NCBI RefSeq assembly: GCF_900086655.1
Contig: NZ_LT575476.1
Location: 888,100 to 952,099, forward strand
Source: Paenibacillus tuaregi
Lineage (GTDB): Bacteria > Bacillota > Bacilli > Paenibacillales > Paenibacillaceae
DNA length: 64,000 nt
Direction of reading: 5' to 3'
Shown: one piece after another, positions 18,403 through 26,792 of the stretch
Numbering within the stretch: position 1 is the stretch's first letter
Layout: each line of letters starts with the position of its first letter
The notes under the pieces: model-generated
The model's database searches: none
The model's input: the letters and a program-made list of their open reading frames with translations, nothing else
Told to the model about the DNA's origin: nothing
Made by a program: the position numbers and the translations under genes

Positions 18403-19653
18403 ATGGTAAAAGGACTGAAAGTTGGGGCAGCAGTTTTGATAGCGCTCTCTTTACTGAGCGGTTGTGGAAGTAACGATAGCAGTGGGGGTTCCGGCGATTC
18501 GGCTGGCAGCGGCAAGGTGGAGCTTCAATTTCTTCAATATAAGCCGGAAGCCCGTGACACCTTTGATAAGCTGATTGCTAAATTTGAACAGGCGAATCCT
18601 AACATTCATGTCATCCAGGATAATCCGCCAGATGCTTCAACCGCACTCATGACCAAAGCAGCCTCAGGTCAGCTCCCGGATGTGATTGCCAACGGGGGCG
18701 ACAACGTACATGCCTCTCTAGTGCAATCGGGCGTTCTGGCTGATCTGTCCAGTGACCCGAATCTGCAGAAAGTATCGGATGTGTATGTCAAGATCCTGCA
18801 CGATATCTCGGGCAGTGACAAAACTTACGGTATTCCTTACGGCGTTAACGCCAACGGGGTGATCTATAACAAAGCCTTGTTCAAAGAAATGAACCTTACG
18901 ATTCCTCAGACCTGGGATGAGTTCATAGCCCTTTGCAAAAAAATCCAGGATGCCGGCAAGCTTCCTTTCTACTTCTCGTTTAAAGATGCCTGGACGTCCC
19001 AGCCTGCATTCAATGCGCTTGCGGCCAGCACACAAGGAAATGACTTCTACAAGAGACACAGTGAGGGCAAGACAACCTACACAAGCGAGTATAAGGAAGC
19101 TGCAGACAAGCTGCTTCAACTGGTTACCTTCGGTCAGAAGGACAGCTTCGGCAAGGGCTACAATGATGCCAACGTAGCTTTTGCCAAGGGAGAGTCCGTT
19201 ATGTATGCGCAGGGAGTCTGGGCTATCGCGGAGATCAAGAAAGCGAATCCATCCATTGAGTTGGGGATCTTCCCTTACCCTGCAACGAATGATCCAAGCA
19301 AGAACAAGCTGATTTCCGGTGTGGACCAGCTGCTGTCGATCTCAGCCAACACCGAGCATCCGAATGAGGCTAAGAAATTTGTGGAGTTCCTGCTCGATCC
19401 TGCGAATGCCAAGGAATATGTGAAAGGGGTTAACACGTTCTCTGCGGTGAAAGGGGTTACCCAGGACGATCCGTCGGTAAGTGATCTTGCACCTTACTTC
19501 GACAAAGGCCAGATTGCAGACTTTGTGGACCACTATACACCAAGCAACATGAAGCTGGACCAGCTGCTGCAGGAATTGATCATGAAGAAAGACGTAGCAG
19601 GCTTCTTGAAAAACATGGATGACGAATGGTCCAAAGCGGAAAGTAGAAAATAA
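18403..19653 (+). CDS. Sugar ABC transporter substrate-binding lipoprotein (family 1)
   Basis: Extracytoplasmic sugar receptor. A signal (MVKGLKVGAAVLIALSLLSGC) ends in the lipobox LLSGC, then a Ser/Gly linker and the SBP_bac_1 fold (VELQFLQYKPEARDTFDKL, GIPYGVNANGVIYNKALF, QTWDEF, YAQGVWAI). Length 416 aa is typical of MsmE/RafE-type binding proteins. GAGGGGG lies about 9 bases before ATG 18403. Flanking LacI regulator and GH36 gene suggest raffinose, melibiose or related alpha-galactosides as substrate. Its message is separated from the permeases by a long hairpin. Confidence 0.88.
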   Translation: MVKGLKVGAAVLIALSLLSGCGSNDSSGGSGDSAGSGKVELQFLQYKPEARDTFDKLIAKFEQANPNIHVIQDNPPDASTALMTKAASGQLPDVIANGGDNVHASLVQSGVLADLSSDPNLQKVSDVYVKILHDISGSDKTYGIPYGVNANGVIYNKALFKEMNLTIPQTWDEFIALCKKIQDAGKLPFYFSFKDAWTSQPAFNALAASTQGNDFYKRHSEGKTTYTSEYKEAADKLLQLVTFGQKDSFGKGYNDANVAFAKGESVMYAQGVWAIAEIKKANPSIELGIFPYPATNDPSKNKLISGVDQLLSISANTEHPNEAKKFVEFLLDPANAKEYVKGVNTFSAVKGVTQDDPSVSDLAPYFDKGQIADFVDHYTPSNMKLDQLLQELIMKKDVAGFLKNMDDEWSKAESRK

Positions 19654-19663
19654 TCAGCAAACG

Positions 19664-19725
19664 GAGAGCGAAGGGGATGAAGGAGGGAGTTGATTCTCCT
19701 GCTATCGTCCCCTTCCTACTCTCTC
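19664..19725 (+). promoter_or_regulatory. Long stem-loop between sugar binding-protein gene and permeases
   Basis: GAGAG (19664-19668) pairs with CTCTC (19721-19725), GAAGGGGATGA (19670-19680) with TCGTCCCCTTC (19705-19715), and GGAG (19686-19689) with CTCC (19696-19699). It has no U-run and is followed at once by the AAAGGAG ribosome site of the first permease. It probably reduces permease expression relative to the binding protein or protects the upstream message. Confidence 0.7.
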
Positions 19726-19738
19726 AAAGGAGCTTACT

Positions 19739-20608
19739 ATGCGAAAGAATATGACACCCTTTTACCTCATGGTAATCCCGGCTTTTCTGCTTTTCTTTTT
19801 CTTTCATACCCTGCCGATGCTCATGGGGGTATTCTATAGCTTCACGAATTGGAATGGTCTCTCCCCGTCGTACAAGATGGTGGGATTTAAGAATTTTCTA
19901 AATGTATTTCAGGACCCTCAGGTCTATAGTGCTTATGGATTTACCTTTAAATTTGCGATTCTGACTACGGTTATCGTGAATATCATCAGCTTGGCTGTTG
20001 CGGTTGGACTCAATTCACGGATTAAACTCAAAAATACGCTTCGGGCCGTGTACTTCTTGCCCAATATTCTGAGTATGCTGATCATCGGTTTCATCTTCAA
20101 TTACTTCTTCTCGAATATCCTGCCGGATGTCATGTCCAAAGCGGGCATGAGCGGCCTGGCCTTTAATATTCTAGGCAGTGAGAATACGGCGTGGATTGGC
20201 ATTGTAATTGTGACGGTATGGCAGGCCACGGCCTTCAACATTATTCTGTATCTGGCGGGGCTGCAGACGATTCCTGCAGATTTGTATGAGGCTTCCAGCC
20301 TGGACGGTGCATCCAAATGGAAGGAGTTCTGGCACATTACGTTTCCGATGATTGCCCCGTTCTTTACCATTAATATGGTGCTTGCACTTAAGAATTTCCT
20401 CATGGTCTTCGATCAGATCGTAGCTATGACGGGCGGGGGACCGGCGAAGTCCACCACTTCAATCTCGTATCTGATTTTTACCGATGGATTCCAGGGCGGC
20501 TCTTTCTCGTATCAATCGGCGAACTCTGTCATCTATTTTATTGTGATTGTGGTCATTTCTATGATCCAGCTTAAGATTCTGCAGAAAAGGGAGATGAGCC
20601 TGTCATGA
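19739..20608 (+). CDS. Sugar ABC transporter permease, MalF/MsmF type
   Basis: Membrane channel subunit of the alpha-galactoside importer (289 aa, six TM helices). TM1 is PFYLMVIPAFLLFFFFHTLP; the cytoplasmic EAA loop is YEASSLDGASKWKEFWHITFPM near residues 180-201; MTGGGPAKSTTSISYLIF is the usual C-terminal signature. AAAGGAG lies 6 bases upstream of ATG 19739. Its stop overlaps the next gene's start in ATGA. No ATPase gene is in the operon, so a shared MsmX/MalK-type ATPase elsewhere must energise it. Confidence 0.9.
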   Translation: MRKNMTPFYLMVIPAFLLFFFFHTLPMLMGVFYSFTNWNGLSPSYKMVGFKNFLNVFQDPQVYSAYGFTFKFAILTTVIVNIISLAVAVGLNSRIKLKNTLRAVYFLPNILSMLIIGFIFNYFFSNILPDVMSKAGMSGLAFNILGSENTAWIGIVIVTVWQATAFNIILYLAGLQTIPADLYEASSLDGASKWKEFWHITFPMIAPFFTINMVLALKNFLMVFDQIVAMTGGGPAKSTTSISYLIFTDGFQGGSFSYQSANSVIYFIVIVVISMIQLKILQKREMSLS

Positions 20609-21429
20609 GTATGAAACGGACCAATTGGCCGGTGACCATCTTACTTGTCATTGGCTCACTCATCGTATTGTTTCCTCTCTATATGACTCTGATGATTGCT
20701 GTCAAAAGCCCGCAGGAGATGGCCGACGCGGTATTGGCTTGGCCTAAGGAGTGGCATTGGAGCAATTTTAAAGAAGCGGTCGATATGACCAACTTCTCTC
20801 ATGCTTTTCAGAACAGCTCCATCATTACGGTATTCGCAGTGATTTTCACCTTGCTGACGAATTCTCTGGTGTCCTATGCCGTGGCGCGCAATATGGATAA
20901 ACGCTTGTTCAAAATGCTCTATTTCTACTTTGTCAGTGCGCTGTTCGTACCGTTCCCTATTATTATGCTTCCCCTGGTAAAGGAAGTTTCCAAGCTCGGG
21001 ATGAACAACCAGACAGGCCTTATCGTTCTCTATGTCGTATATGGAATTGCATTTAATCTATTTCTGTATGTCGGCTACTTGAGAAGTATCCCTGCGGAGC
21101 TGGAGGAAGCGGCAGTGATGGATGGAGCCTCGGTATGGGGTACCTTCTGGAAGGTAATATTCCCACTCTTAAGCCCGATTAACGCAACGGTGGCGATTCT
21201 GACCTGTATCTGGGCGTGGAATGACTTCCTTCTCCCACTGATTATACTGAGCAAGCCTTCGATGGCTACGCTGCCTCTGGCACAATATATTTTCCAATCC
21301 AAATTCGGGGTGCAGTACAATTACGCTTTCGCCTCGTACCTCATGGCCTTGCTGCCGATGATTATAGTATATTTGGTGGCCCAGCGGTGGATTATCAGCG
21401 GGGTTGTCCGCGGCGCGGTGAAATCATAG
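20605..21429 (+). CDS. Sugar ABC transporter permease, MalG/MsmG type
   Basis: Second channel subunit (274 aa, six TM helices). The EAA loop is ELEEAAVMDGASVWGTFWKV near residues 165-184, and the family motif PLAQYIFQSKFG follows TM5. Translation is coupled to the first permease by the ATGA overlap at 20605-20608. It ends 34 bases before the alpha-galactosidase start. Confidence 0.9.
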   Translation: MSMKRTNWPVTILLVIGSLIVLFPLYMTLMIAVKSPQEMADAVLAWPKEWHWSNFKEAVDMTNFSHAFQNSSIITVFAVIFTLLTNSLVSYAVARNMDKRLFKMLYFYFVSALFVPFPIIMLPLVKEVSKLGMNNQTGLIVLYVVYGIAFNLFLYVGYLRSIPAELEEAAVMDGASVWGTFWKVIFPLLSPINATVAILTCIWAWNDFLLPLIILSKPSMATLPLAQYIFQSKFGVQYNYAFASYLMALLPMIIVYLVAQRWIISGVVRGAVKS

Positions 21430-21463
21430 ATAAAGAGACAGATATAGATTAGGAGTGGTGCAG

Positions 21464-23665
21464 GTGGCAATTTTTTATGATCAAGAACAGCAGCAGTTTC
21501 ATCTTCAATCCAAGGACATGAGTTATATCATCCAGTTGGTCCAGGGATATCCGGCCCATATTTATTGGGGGAAGAAGCTGAACCGGCAGGGCAATCTAAG
21601 CGATATCCTGGTGAGAGTGGAGCGCTGCTCCTTCTCTCCTAATCCGGTTCCTGAGGATAAAACGATCTCGCTGGACACCCTTCCTCAGGAGTATCCGCAG
21701 TACGGGACAAGTGATTTTCGTCATCCGGCCTACCAGCTTCAGCTGGAGGACGGAACAAGAATTACGGAGTTTCTATATCAGACCCACAGAATAATAGAGG
21801 GTAAGCCCGAACTAGAGGGGCTTCCCGCTGTGTATGCGGAGTCTGGTCAGGAAGCCCAGACGCTGGAGCTGGAGCTGGTGGATGCACATTCCGGGGTTAC
21901 GGTTATTTTGAGTTATACCGTCTTTGAAGCATTTAACGCGGTGGCCAGATCGGTCAGATTTGTGAATACGGGTAAGCAGCCGGTCAGCCTGCTGCGGGCA
22001 CTAAGCGCCAGCGTGGATTTCCCGGACGACCAGTATGAGAGCTTGTATCTCAGCGGGGCATGGGCGAAGGAGCGGCATATCCAGCGAAGAGCCCTGAGAC
22101 CGGGATCAACGGTGATCGAGAGCCGCAGAGGGTCCAGCAGCCATCAGCAGAATCCGTTTATGGCCCTGCTTCGCCCGGATACGAATGAAGAGCGCGGGGA
22201 AGTCTATGGCTTCAGCTTGGTGTACAGCGGCAATTTTGTGGCTGAAGCGGAAGTGGACCAATTCGCGACAACCCGGGTGTCGATAGGGATCAACCCGTTC
22301 GATTTCAAATGGCTTTTGTCTCCGGGTGAATCGTTCCAGACTCCGGAGGCCGTGATGGTCTATTCGGATGAAGGGCTTGGCGGCATGTCGCGGACTTACC
22401 ACAAGCTGTACCGCACCCGGCTGTGCCGGGGATTTCACCGTGATAAGGACCGGCCTATCCTCGTCAATAACTGGGAAGCGACTTATTTTGATTTCAACGC
22501 TGACAAAATCGAAGATATCGCCACAGAAGCGGCACAGCTCGGAATTGAGCTGTTTGTACTGGATGACGGGTGGTTCGGCAAGCGGGATAGCGATAATTCC
22601 TCGCTGGGGGATTGGTACGAGGACTCGCGTAAGCTTCCAAATGGGTTAAATGATCTGGCTCAGCGGGTCAACAATCTGGGACTCCAGTTCGGACTATGGG
22701 TAGAGCCGGAGATGGTGTCTCCGGACAGTGATTTGTACCGCAGCCATCCAGACTGGTGTCTGCACGCCCCTGGGCGGCGGCGTACGACCGCCCGCGATCA
22801 ATTGATTCTGGATTACTCCAGAGCCGAGGTTCGGGAGTATATCTTTGAGTCGTTAAGTCAAATCTTCCATTCGGTTCCGGTCACCTACGTGAAATGGGAT
22901 ATGAACCGGAATATGACAGAGATCGGCTCAGCCTTCTACGGACCTGAACGTCAGATGGAAGTGGCGCACCGCTATATTCTGGGACTCTATGAGCTGATGG
23001 GCAAGCTGGTTGATGCGTTCCCGCATATTCTCTTCGAGAGCTGCTCCGGCGGCGGGGGAAGATTCGATCCGGGCATGCTGTTCTATATGCCTCAGACCTG
23101 GACCAGTGATGATACCGATGCGGTGGAGCGCTTGAAGATCCAGTACGGGACCAGCATGGTCTACCCGATCAGCTCGATGGGCGCGCATGTCTCCGCGGTG
23201 CCTAACCATCAGGTGGGACGGATGACGTCGCTGGCAACCCGCGGTGATGTAGCCATGTCCGGGAACTTCGGGTATGAGCTGGATCTGACCCAGCTGACCC
23301 CGGAAGAGAAGGAGCTTGTGAAGCAGCAGGTGAGCTCATACAAAGAGGTCCGCCAGCTGATTCAGAACGGCGAGCTGTACCGGCTGAAGAGCCCTTACGA
23401 GGGAAATGGAAATGAGACGGCTTGGATGTTCGTCTCCGAGGACCAGACAGAAGCGGTAGTTTACTACTTCCGCGTCCTGGCCGAGCCGAATGAGCCGCTG
23501 CGCAGATTAAAGCTCAGCGGGCTTAACCCAGAGATCGAATACCATGTCGACAAGCTGGGAGCCAGCTTTAATGGGGACCGACTGACTCACATTGGCCTGC
23601 CGCTGAAGCCGGTGCAGGAGGATTTTGTGAGCGAATGTTATCGGATCAAGGCTGTGAAGAATTGA
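21464..23665 (+). CDS. Alpha-galactosidase (GH36)
   Basis: Hydrolyses terminal alpha-1,6-galactosyl residues of melibiose, raffinose or stachyose in the cytoplasm. The catalytic barrel shows the nucleophile Asp479 in YVKWDMNR and the acid/base Asp549 in TSDDTDA, one residue from the Geobacillus AgaA/AgaB positions (478, 548). ESCSGGGGRFDPG is also typical. An N-terminal beta-sandwich and C-terminal beta domain complete 733 aa. GTG 21464 is chosen because TAGGAG is then 8 bases upstream; GTG 21455 overlaps it. Last gene of the operon, followed by a terminator. Confidence 0.93.
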   Translation: MAIFYDQEQQQFHLQSKDMSYIIQLVQGYPAHIYWGKKLNRQGNLSDILVRVERCSFSPNPVPEDKTISLDTLPQEYPQYGTSDFRHPAYQLQLEDGTRITEFLYQTHRIIEGKPELEGLPAVYAESGQEAQTLELELVDAHSGVTVILSYTVFEAFNAVARSVRFVNTGKQPVSLLRALSASVDFPDDQYESLYLSGAWAKERHIQRRALRPGSTVIESRRGSSSHQQNPFMALLRPDTNEERGEVYGFSLVYSGNFVAEAEVDQFATTRVSIGINPFDFKWLLSPGESFQTPEAVMVYSDEGLGGMSRTYHKLYRTRLCRGFHRDKDRPILVNNWEATYFDFNADKIEDIATEAAQLGIELFVLDDGWFGKRDSDNSSLGDWYEDSRKLPNGLNDLAQRVNNLGLQFGLWVEPEMVSPDSDLYRSHPDWCLHAPGRRRTTARDQLILDYSRAEVREYIFESLSQIFHSVPVTYVKWDMNRNMTEIGSAFYGPERQMEVAHRYILGLYELMGKLVDAFPHILFESCSGGGGRFDPGMLFYMPQTWTSDDTDAVERLKIQYGTSMVYPISSMGAHVSAVPNHQVGRMTSLATRGDVAMSGNFGYELDLTQLTPEEKELVKQQVSSYKEVRQLIQNGELYRLKSPYEGNGNETAWMFVSEDQTEAVVYYFRVLAEPNEPLRRLKLSGLNPEIEYHVDKLGASFNGDRLTHIGLPLKPVQEDFVSECYRIKAVKN

Positions 23666-23697
23666 GATTGTTGTAGGCATATAGTGTGAGTAGAGGG

Positions 23698-23723
23698 AAA
23701 ACCGCGAAGTTTGCGGTTTTTTT
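23698..23723 (+). terminator. Intrinsic terminator of the alpha-galactoside operon
   Basis: AAAACCGC (23698-23705) pairs with GCGGTTTT (23713-23720) around 7 bases and continues TTTCTTTT. Confidence 0.9.
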
Positions 23724-24001
23724 CTTTTGCTTTTCTGTCCTTAGGGAAGCGGAGGCAAGAAGGGCCACTCTTCTGTTGCTAAACGGATAGATGGAACGTA
23801 TAAAGTTGTTGTTTTCCCGGTATCATTTTCCCAACCTCGTTATTGCTAAAGGACCACGGGAATCTTGATATACCAAGGTTTCTGGTAATTTTGTGTTGAT
23901 CTTTGTGAAGATACAAATTCACTTGGGATAAAATTGTGAAACCCTTGTGGCTGTAGTAGAATTAGGGTTACTACTAAGTTGAAGGCCTGATATTACTAGG
24001 G

Positions 24002-24092
24002 GTTGAACCGTAACATGGGATGTATTGAAATCGCTCAAATATAGTTAATTGCTCTCCAGCCTCTTCCGTTGAACTGTAACATGAGATGTATT
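24002..24092. repeat. 25-bp direct repeat in a 636-base gene-free gap
   Basis: Two 25-base copies (24002-24026 and 24068-24092, two differences, starts 66 bases apart) begin GTTGAAC and end GATGTATT. The gap 23666-24301 otherwise holds two terminators and AT-rich sequence with no credible ORF; a small inverted repeat GTAGTA/TACTAC lies at 23953-23975. It may be debris of a lost element. Confidence 0.7.
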
Positions 24093-24252
24093 TAATTGCA
24101 TATCAGAGTATGAGGAGAAAGGATTTGCTCCAATAAACTGCTATGCAAAGTGCATCGTAGAAGATTTGGCCTTTCACAGCAACTACGAATTTTCCACAGT
24201 AATATGGGAAGTGTTTTTAAATTAACCTCATAGCCTACCCCCTCAACCACCA

Positions 24253-24280
24253 AGCCCCCAATCCGTCCGGATCGGGGGCT
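24253..24280 (-). terminator. Strong hairpin after the acyl-CoA synthetase gene
   Basis: A 12-bp stem (24253-24264 with 24269-24280, one mismatch) has a 4-base GTCC loop. It starts 22 bases past the - strand stop. No U-run follows on either strand, so termination may be inefficient. Confidence 0.55.
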
Positions 24281-24301
24281 AATCTCATTCCATATAAAAC
24301 T

Positions 24302-25906
24302 TTATTTCCCCGCATACTCCTGGGCCCGCAGCTCGACCCGGCGGATTTTGCCGGAATTCGTCTTAGGCAGGGAAGCGATGAACTCGATTTTCCGCGGGTA
24401 TTTGTACGGCGCGGTTAGGGCTTTGACGTGGCTTTGGAGCTCCTTGATCAGCCCTGGCGTTCCTTCGGTGCCTTCCATCAGCACGATAAAAGCCTTTACC
24501 ACCGCGCCCCGGATTTCATCGGGACTGGCGACTGCGGCGCATTCCTTCACCGCCGGATGCTTCATCAGCGCTTCCTCGACCTCGAACGGCCCGATGGTGT
24601 ACCCGGAACTGATGATAATATCATCGCCCCGCCCTTCGTACCAGAAGTAGCCGTCCTCGTCGGCACGGGCGCGGTCGCCGGTGATGAAGTAATCGCCGCG
24701 CTGATTGTTCTTTTTGCGTTCCGGGTCGTTGTAATATCCCTTGAAAAGGGCGGGCATGTCCACATGAACGGCAATGTCGCCCACAACGCCCGGCGGTACG
24801 ACCTTACCCTCATCATCCACGATCTCAATGAGCCCTGGCGAGATAGCTTTGCCCATGGAACCGAGGCGTACCGGGCTGTCCATCAGGTTCCCGATGAGCA
24901 GTGTGCTCTCGGTCTGTCCGTAGCCGTCGCGGATCGTAAGATTGTGAACCCGCCGGAACACCTCGATAACCTCCTGGTTCAGCGGCTCACCGGCAGAAAC
25001 CACGCTGCGCAGGGAAGAGAGGTTGTAATCTCTTAGATGTTCGAGCTTCGCCATAATGCGGAATTCGGTTGGCGTACAGCACAGCACTTCAATGCCATAC
25101 TCTTGAATCAGCCTCAGGTAATGACCCGGATGGAAGGAGCCATGGTACACGAACCCGGTCGCGCCTCTGCCGAGCACGGACAGGAACGGGCTCCAGATCC
25201 ACTTCTGCCAGCCGGGTGCAGCCGTCGCCCAGACTATGTCCCCGGGTTTGATGTCCAGCCACAGGGTGGAGGCGATCCGCAGATGGGCATACGCCCAGCC
25301 GTGGCTGTGAATGACGCCCTTCGGGTTGCCGGTTGTTCCAGAGGTGTACGCCAGAATCGCCGTGTCGTCCCGGTGGGTCGGAACCGTCTCGAATACCTCC
25401 GGCTGATCCTCCATAAGATGTGCCAGGCTATGCCAGCCTGGGGACATCCCCGCAGCCGTGCTTGCAGAAGCCTCGTCCGCAACGGCGATGCGGAACTCCA
25501 GATTCGGATGCCCTTCATCGTAGGCGCGGTCGACTTCCCCGGTCAGGGTAGACCAGGCAATGACGGCACGAGCCTGGGAGTGCTGGAAGCGGTAGGACAA
25601 GTCCTTGGCGCGCAGCATTTCCGATGAGGGAATGATCACGAGGCCAAGCTTCAGGCAGGCCATGTAGATGACATACGCAATAATCTGCCGGGGAACCATA
25701 ACGAGGACCCGGTCGCCTTTGGTGAGGCCGAGCTGCCGCAGGCCTCCTGCCAATTGATTGGCCTTAGCCAGCAGGCTGCCATACGTAATTTCTTCATATT
25801 CACCCTGCTCGCTAAGCCACTTTAGGGCTAGCTTGTCCGAGGGATGGTTTTCCATCTCTGAGGTGAGATTATATTGTTCGGGTGCGATCCATTGTTGAAA
25901 ATTCAG
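24302..25906 (-). CDS. Acyl-CoA synthetase (AMP-forming), probable CTG start
   Basis: Activates a carboxylic acid to its CoA ester through an acyl-adenylate. Motifs are the P-loop AYTSGTTGNPKGVIHSH, the DGYGQTES segment, ITGDRARADEDGYFWYEGRGDD and the C-terminal Lys in PKTNSGKIRR; the layout is that of medium-chain/acetyl-CoA synthetase-like enzymes. The first ATG (25855) lacks a ribosome site and would cut off conserved sequence. In-frame CTG 25906 adds 17 residues (NFQQWIAPEQYNLTSE after the start) that look like a genuine family N-terminus, and AAAGGAGAGG lies exactly 7 bases upstream, giving 534 aa. A FapR-like box precedes it. Confidence 0.85.
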   Translation of the reverse strand: MNFQQWIAPEQYNLTSEMENHPSDKLALKWLSEQGEYEEITYGSLLAKANQLAGGLRQLGLTKGDRVLVMVPRQIIAYVIYMACLKLGLVIIPSSEMLRAKDLSYRFQHSQARAVIAWSTLTGEVDRAYDEGHPNLEFRIAVADEASASTAAGMSPGWHSLAHLMEDQPEVFETVPTHRDDTAILAYTSGTTGNPKGVIHSHGWAYAHLRIASTLWLDIKPGDIVWATAAPGWQKWIWSPFLSVLGRGATGFVYHGSFHPGHYLRLIQEYGIEVLCCTPTEFRIMAKLEHLRDYNLSSLRSVVSAGEPLNQEVIEVFRRVHNLTIRDGYGQTESTLLIGNLMDSPVRLGSMGKAISPGLIEIVDDEGKVVPPGVVGDIAVHVDMPALFKGYYNDPERKKNNQRGDYFITGDRARADEDGYFWYEGRGDDIIISSGYTIGPFEVEEALMKHPAVKECAAVASPDEIRGAVVKAFIVLMEGTEGTPGLIKELQSHVKALTAPYKYPRKIEFIASLPKTNSGKIRRVELRAQEYAGK

Positions 25907-25948
25907 GGGGAACCTCTCCTTTTAAATTAGGATGTACATAATAATCTT

Positions 25949-25981
25949 ATTATAGCACTTAATATTAGTACCAGGTACTAT
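25949..25981 (-). promoter_or_regulatory. FapR-like operator and -10 of the acyl-CoA synthetase gene
   Basis: The 17-mer TTAGTACCAGGTACTAT (25965-25981) contains a perfect 15-bp palindrome TAGTACC-A-GGTACTA and closely matches the Bacillus FapR consensus TTAGTACCTGATACTAA. A - strand TATAAT lies at 25949-25954, so the box would overlap the -35 region. The rest of the 307-base divergent gap has a TTGACA at 26025-26030 on the + strand without a good -10. Confidence 0.7.
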
Positions 25982-26213
25982 GACATAAAAGATTTTGAAA
26001 TTAAACGTATAAGAAATGAACTTTTTGACACAACTCCATCTATCTATGTTAACCAATTTCATCGCCAAAACCACATCATACAGCCGGCATAACTAACGAG
26101 AATCTGCCAAGAGATAATGAACTTCTTAAGAAAACTTCAGTTTTTCCTCCAGAGAATCTAAAGAATTTTAGTTTAGGATTGAGGCTAATCAAACCTATGG
26201 AGGAATAATCTCA

Positions 26214-26786
26214 ATGATAAATAAAGATTTGATCCAGGAGAAGTTTTTGTTCTTTTATAAATTTCTGCAATCTCCGGGGCGTGTAGGCAGTGTGACGCCG
26301 AGCTCCAGATTTCTGGCCAAAACAATGGTGGATGCCATTCCATGGAACGAGGTGGACAGCGCAGCGGAACTTGGTGCAGGCACAGGGGCAATAACGAGGT
26401 ACATCCGGTCTGCCAGGAAAGAGTCAAGCCGGGTGCTGCTCTTTGAAGCAGATTCCCAGATGAGGGGCAGATTAACAGACCTTTATCCCGAATTTGCCTG
26501 TTATCCCGATTGCCGTGACATTCAAGCGGCCGTCCACAAGGAGAATCTAGAGCAGCTGGATTGTGTTCTTAGCGGGCTGCCATTCTTCAATTTTACCCAG
26601 GAATTGCGGGACCGCATATTGGAGCAGGTTGTCTCGTCCCTTAAGGATAACGGCTTGTTCGTCGCCTTCCAGTATTCGCAGCAGATGAGAAAGCAGCTTG
26701 AAGAGGTGTTTGACATCGAGGAGATCAAGTTCGTGCCGATGAATGTTCCGCCAGCGTTTGTGTATATTTGCCGGAAAAAGGGTTGA
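26214..26786 (+). CDS. Class I SAM methyltransferase, PmtA-like (phospholipid N-methyltransferase type)
   Basis: Transfers a methyl group from S-adenosylmethionine. Motif I is AAELGAGTGAITRYI (residues about 44-58); the N-terminal FLQSPGRVGSVTPSSRFLAKTM and the SGLPFFNF motif resemble PmtA-type phosphatidylethanolamine methyltransferases and the related KsgA-like group. It is 190 aa with no TM segment; the amphipathic N-terminus could touch the membrane. Being first in a cluster of lipid-phosphate and DedA genes supports a lipid substrate, but this is inferred. Four residues of spacing separate it from the PAP2 gene, so the two are co-translated. Confidence 0.75.
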   Translation: MINKDLIQEKFLFFYKFLQSPGRVGSVTPSSRFLAKTMVDAIPWNEVDSAAELGAGTGAITRYIRSARKESSRVLLFEADSQMRGRLTDLYPEFACYPDCRDIQAAVHKENLEQLDCVLSGLPFFNFTQELRDRILEQVVSSLKDNGLFVAFQYSQQMRKQLEEVFDIEEIKFVPMNVPPAFVYICRKKG

Positions 26787-26792
26787 TTGGGA

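Noticed and set aside
24428..25627. Two + strand frames opposite the acyl-CoA synthetase gene
   Set aside because: Antisense to intact adenylate-forming motifs; composition is not protein-like.
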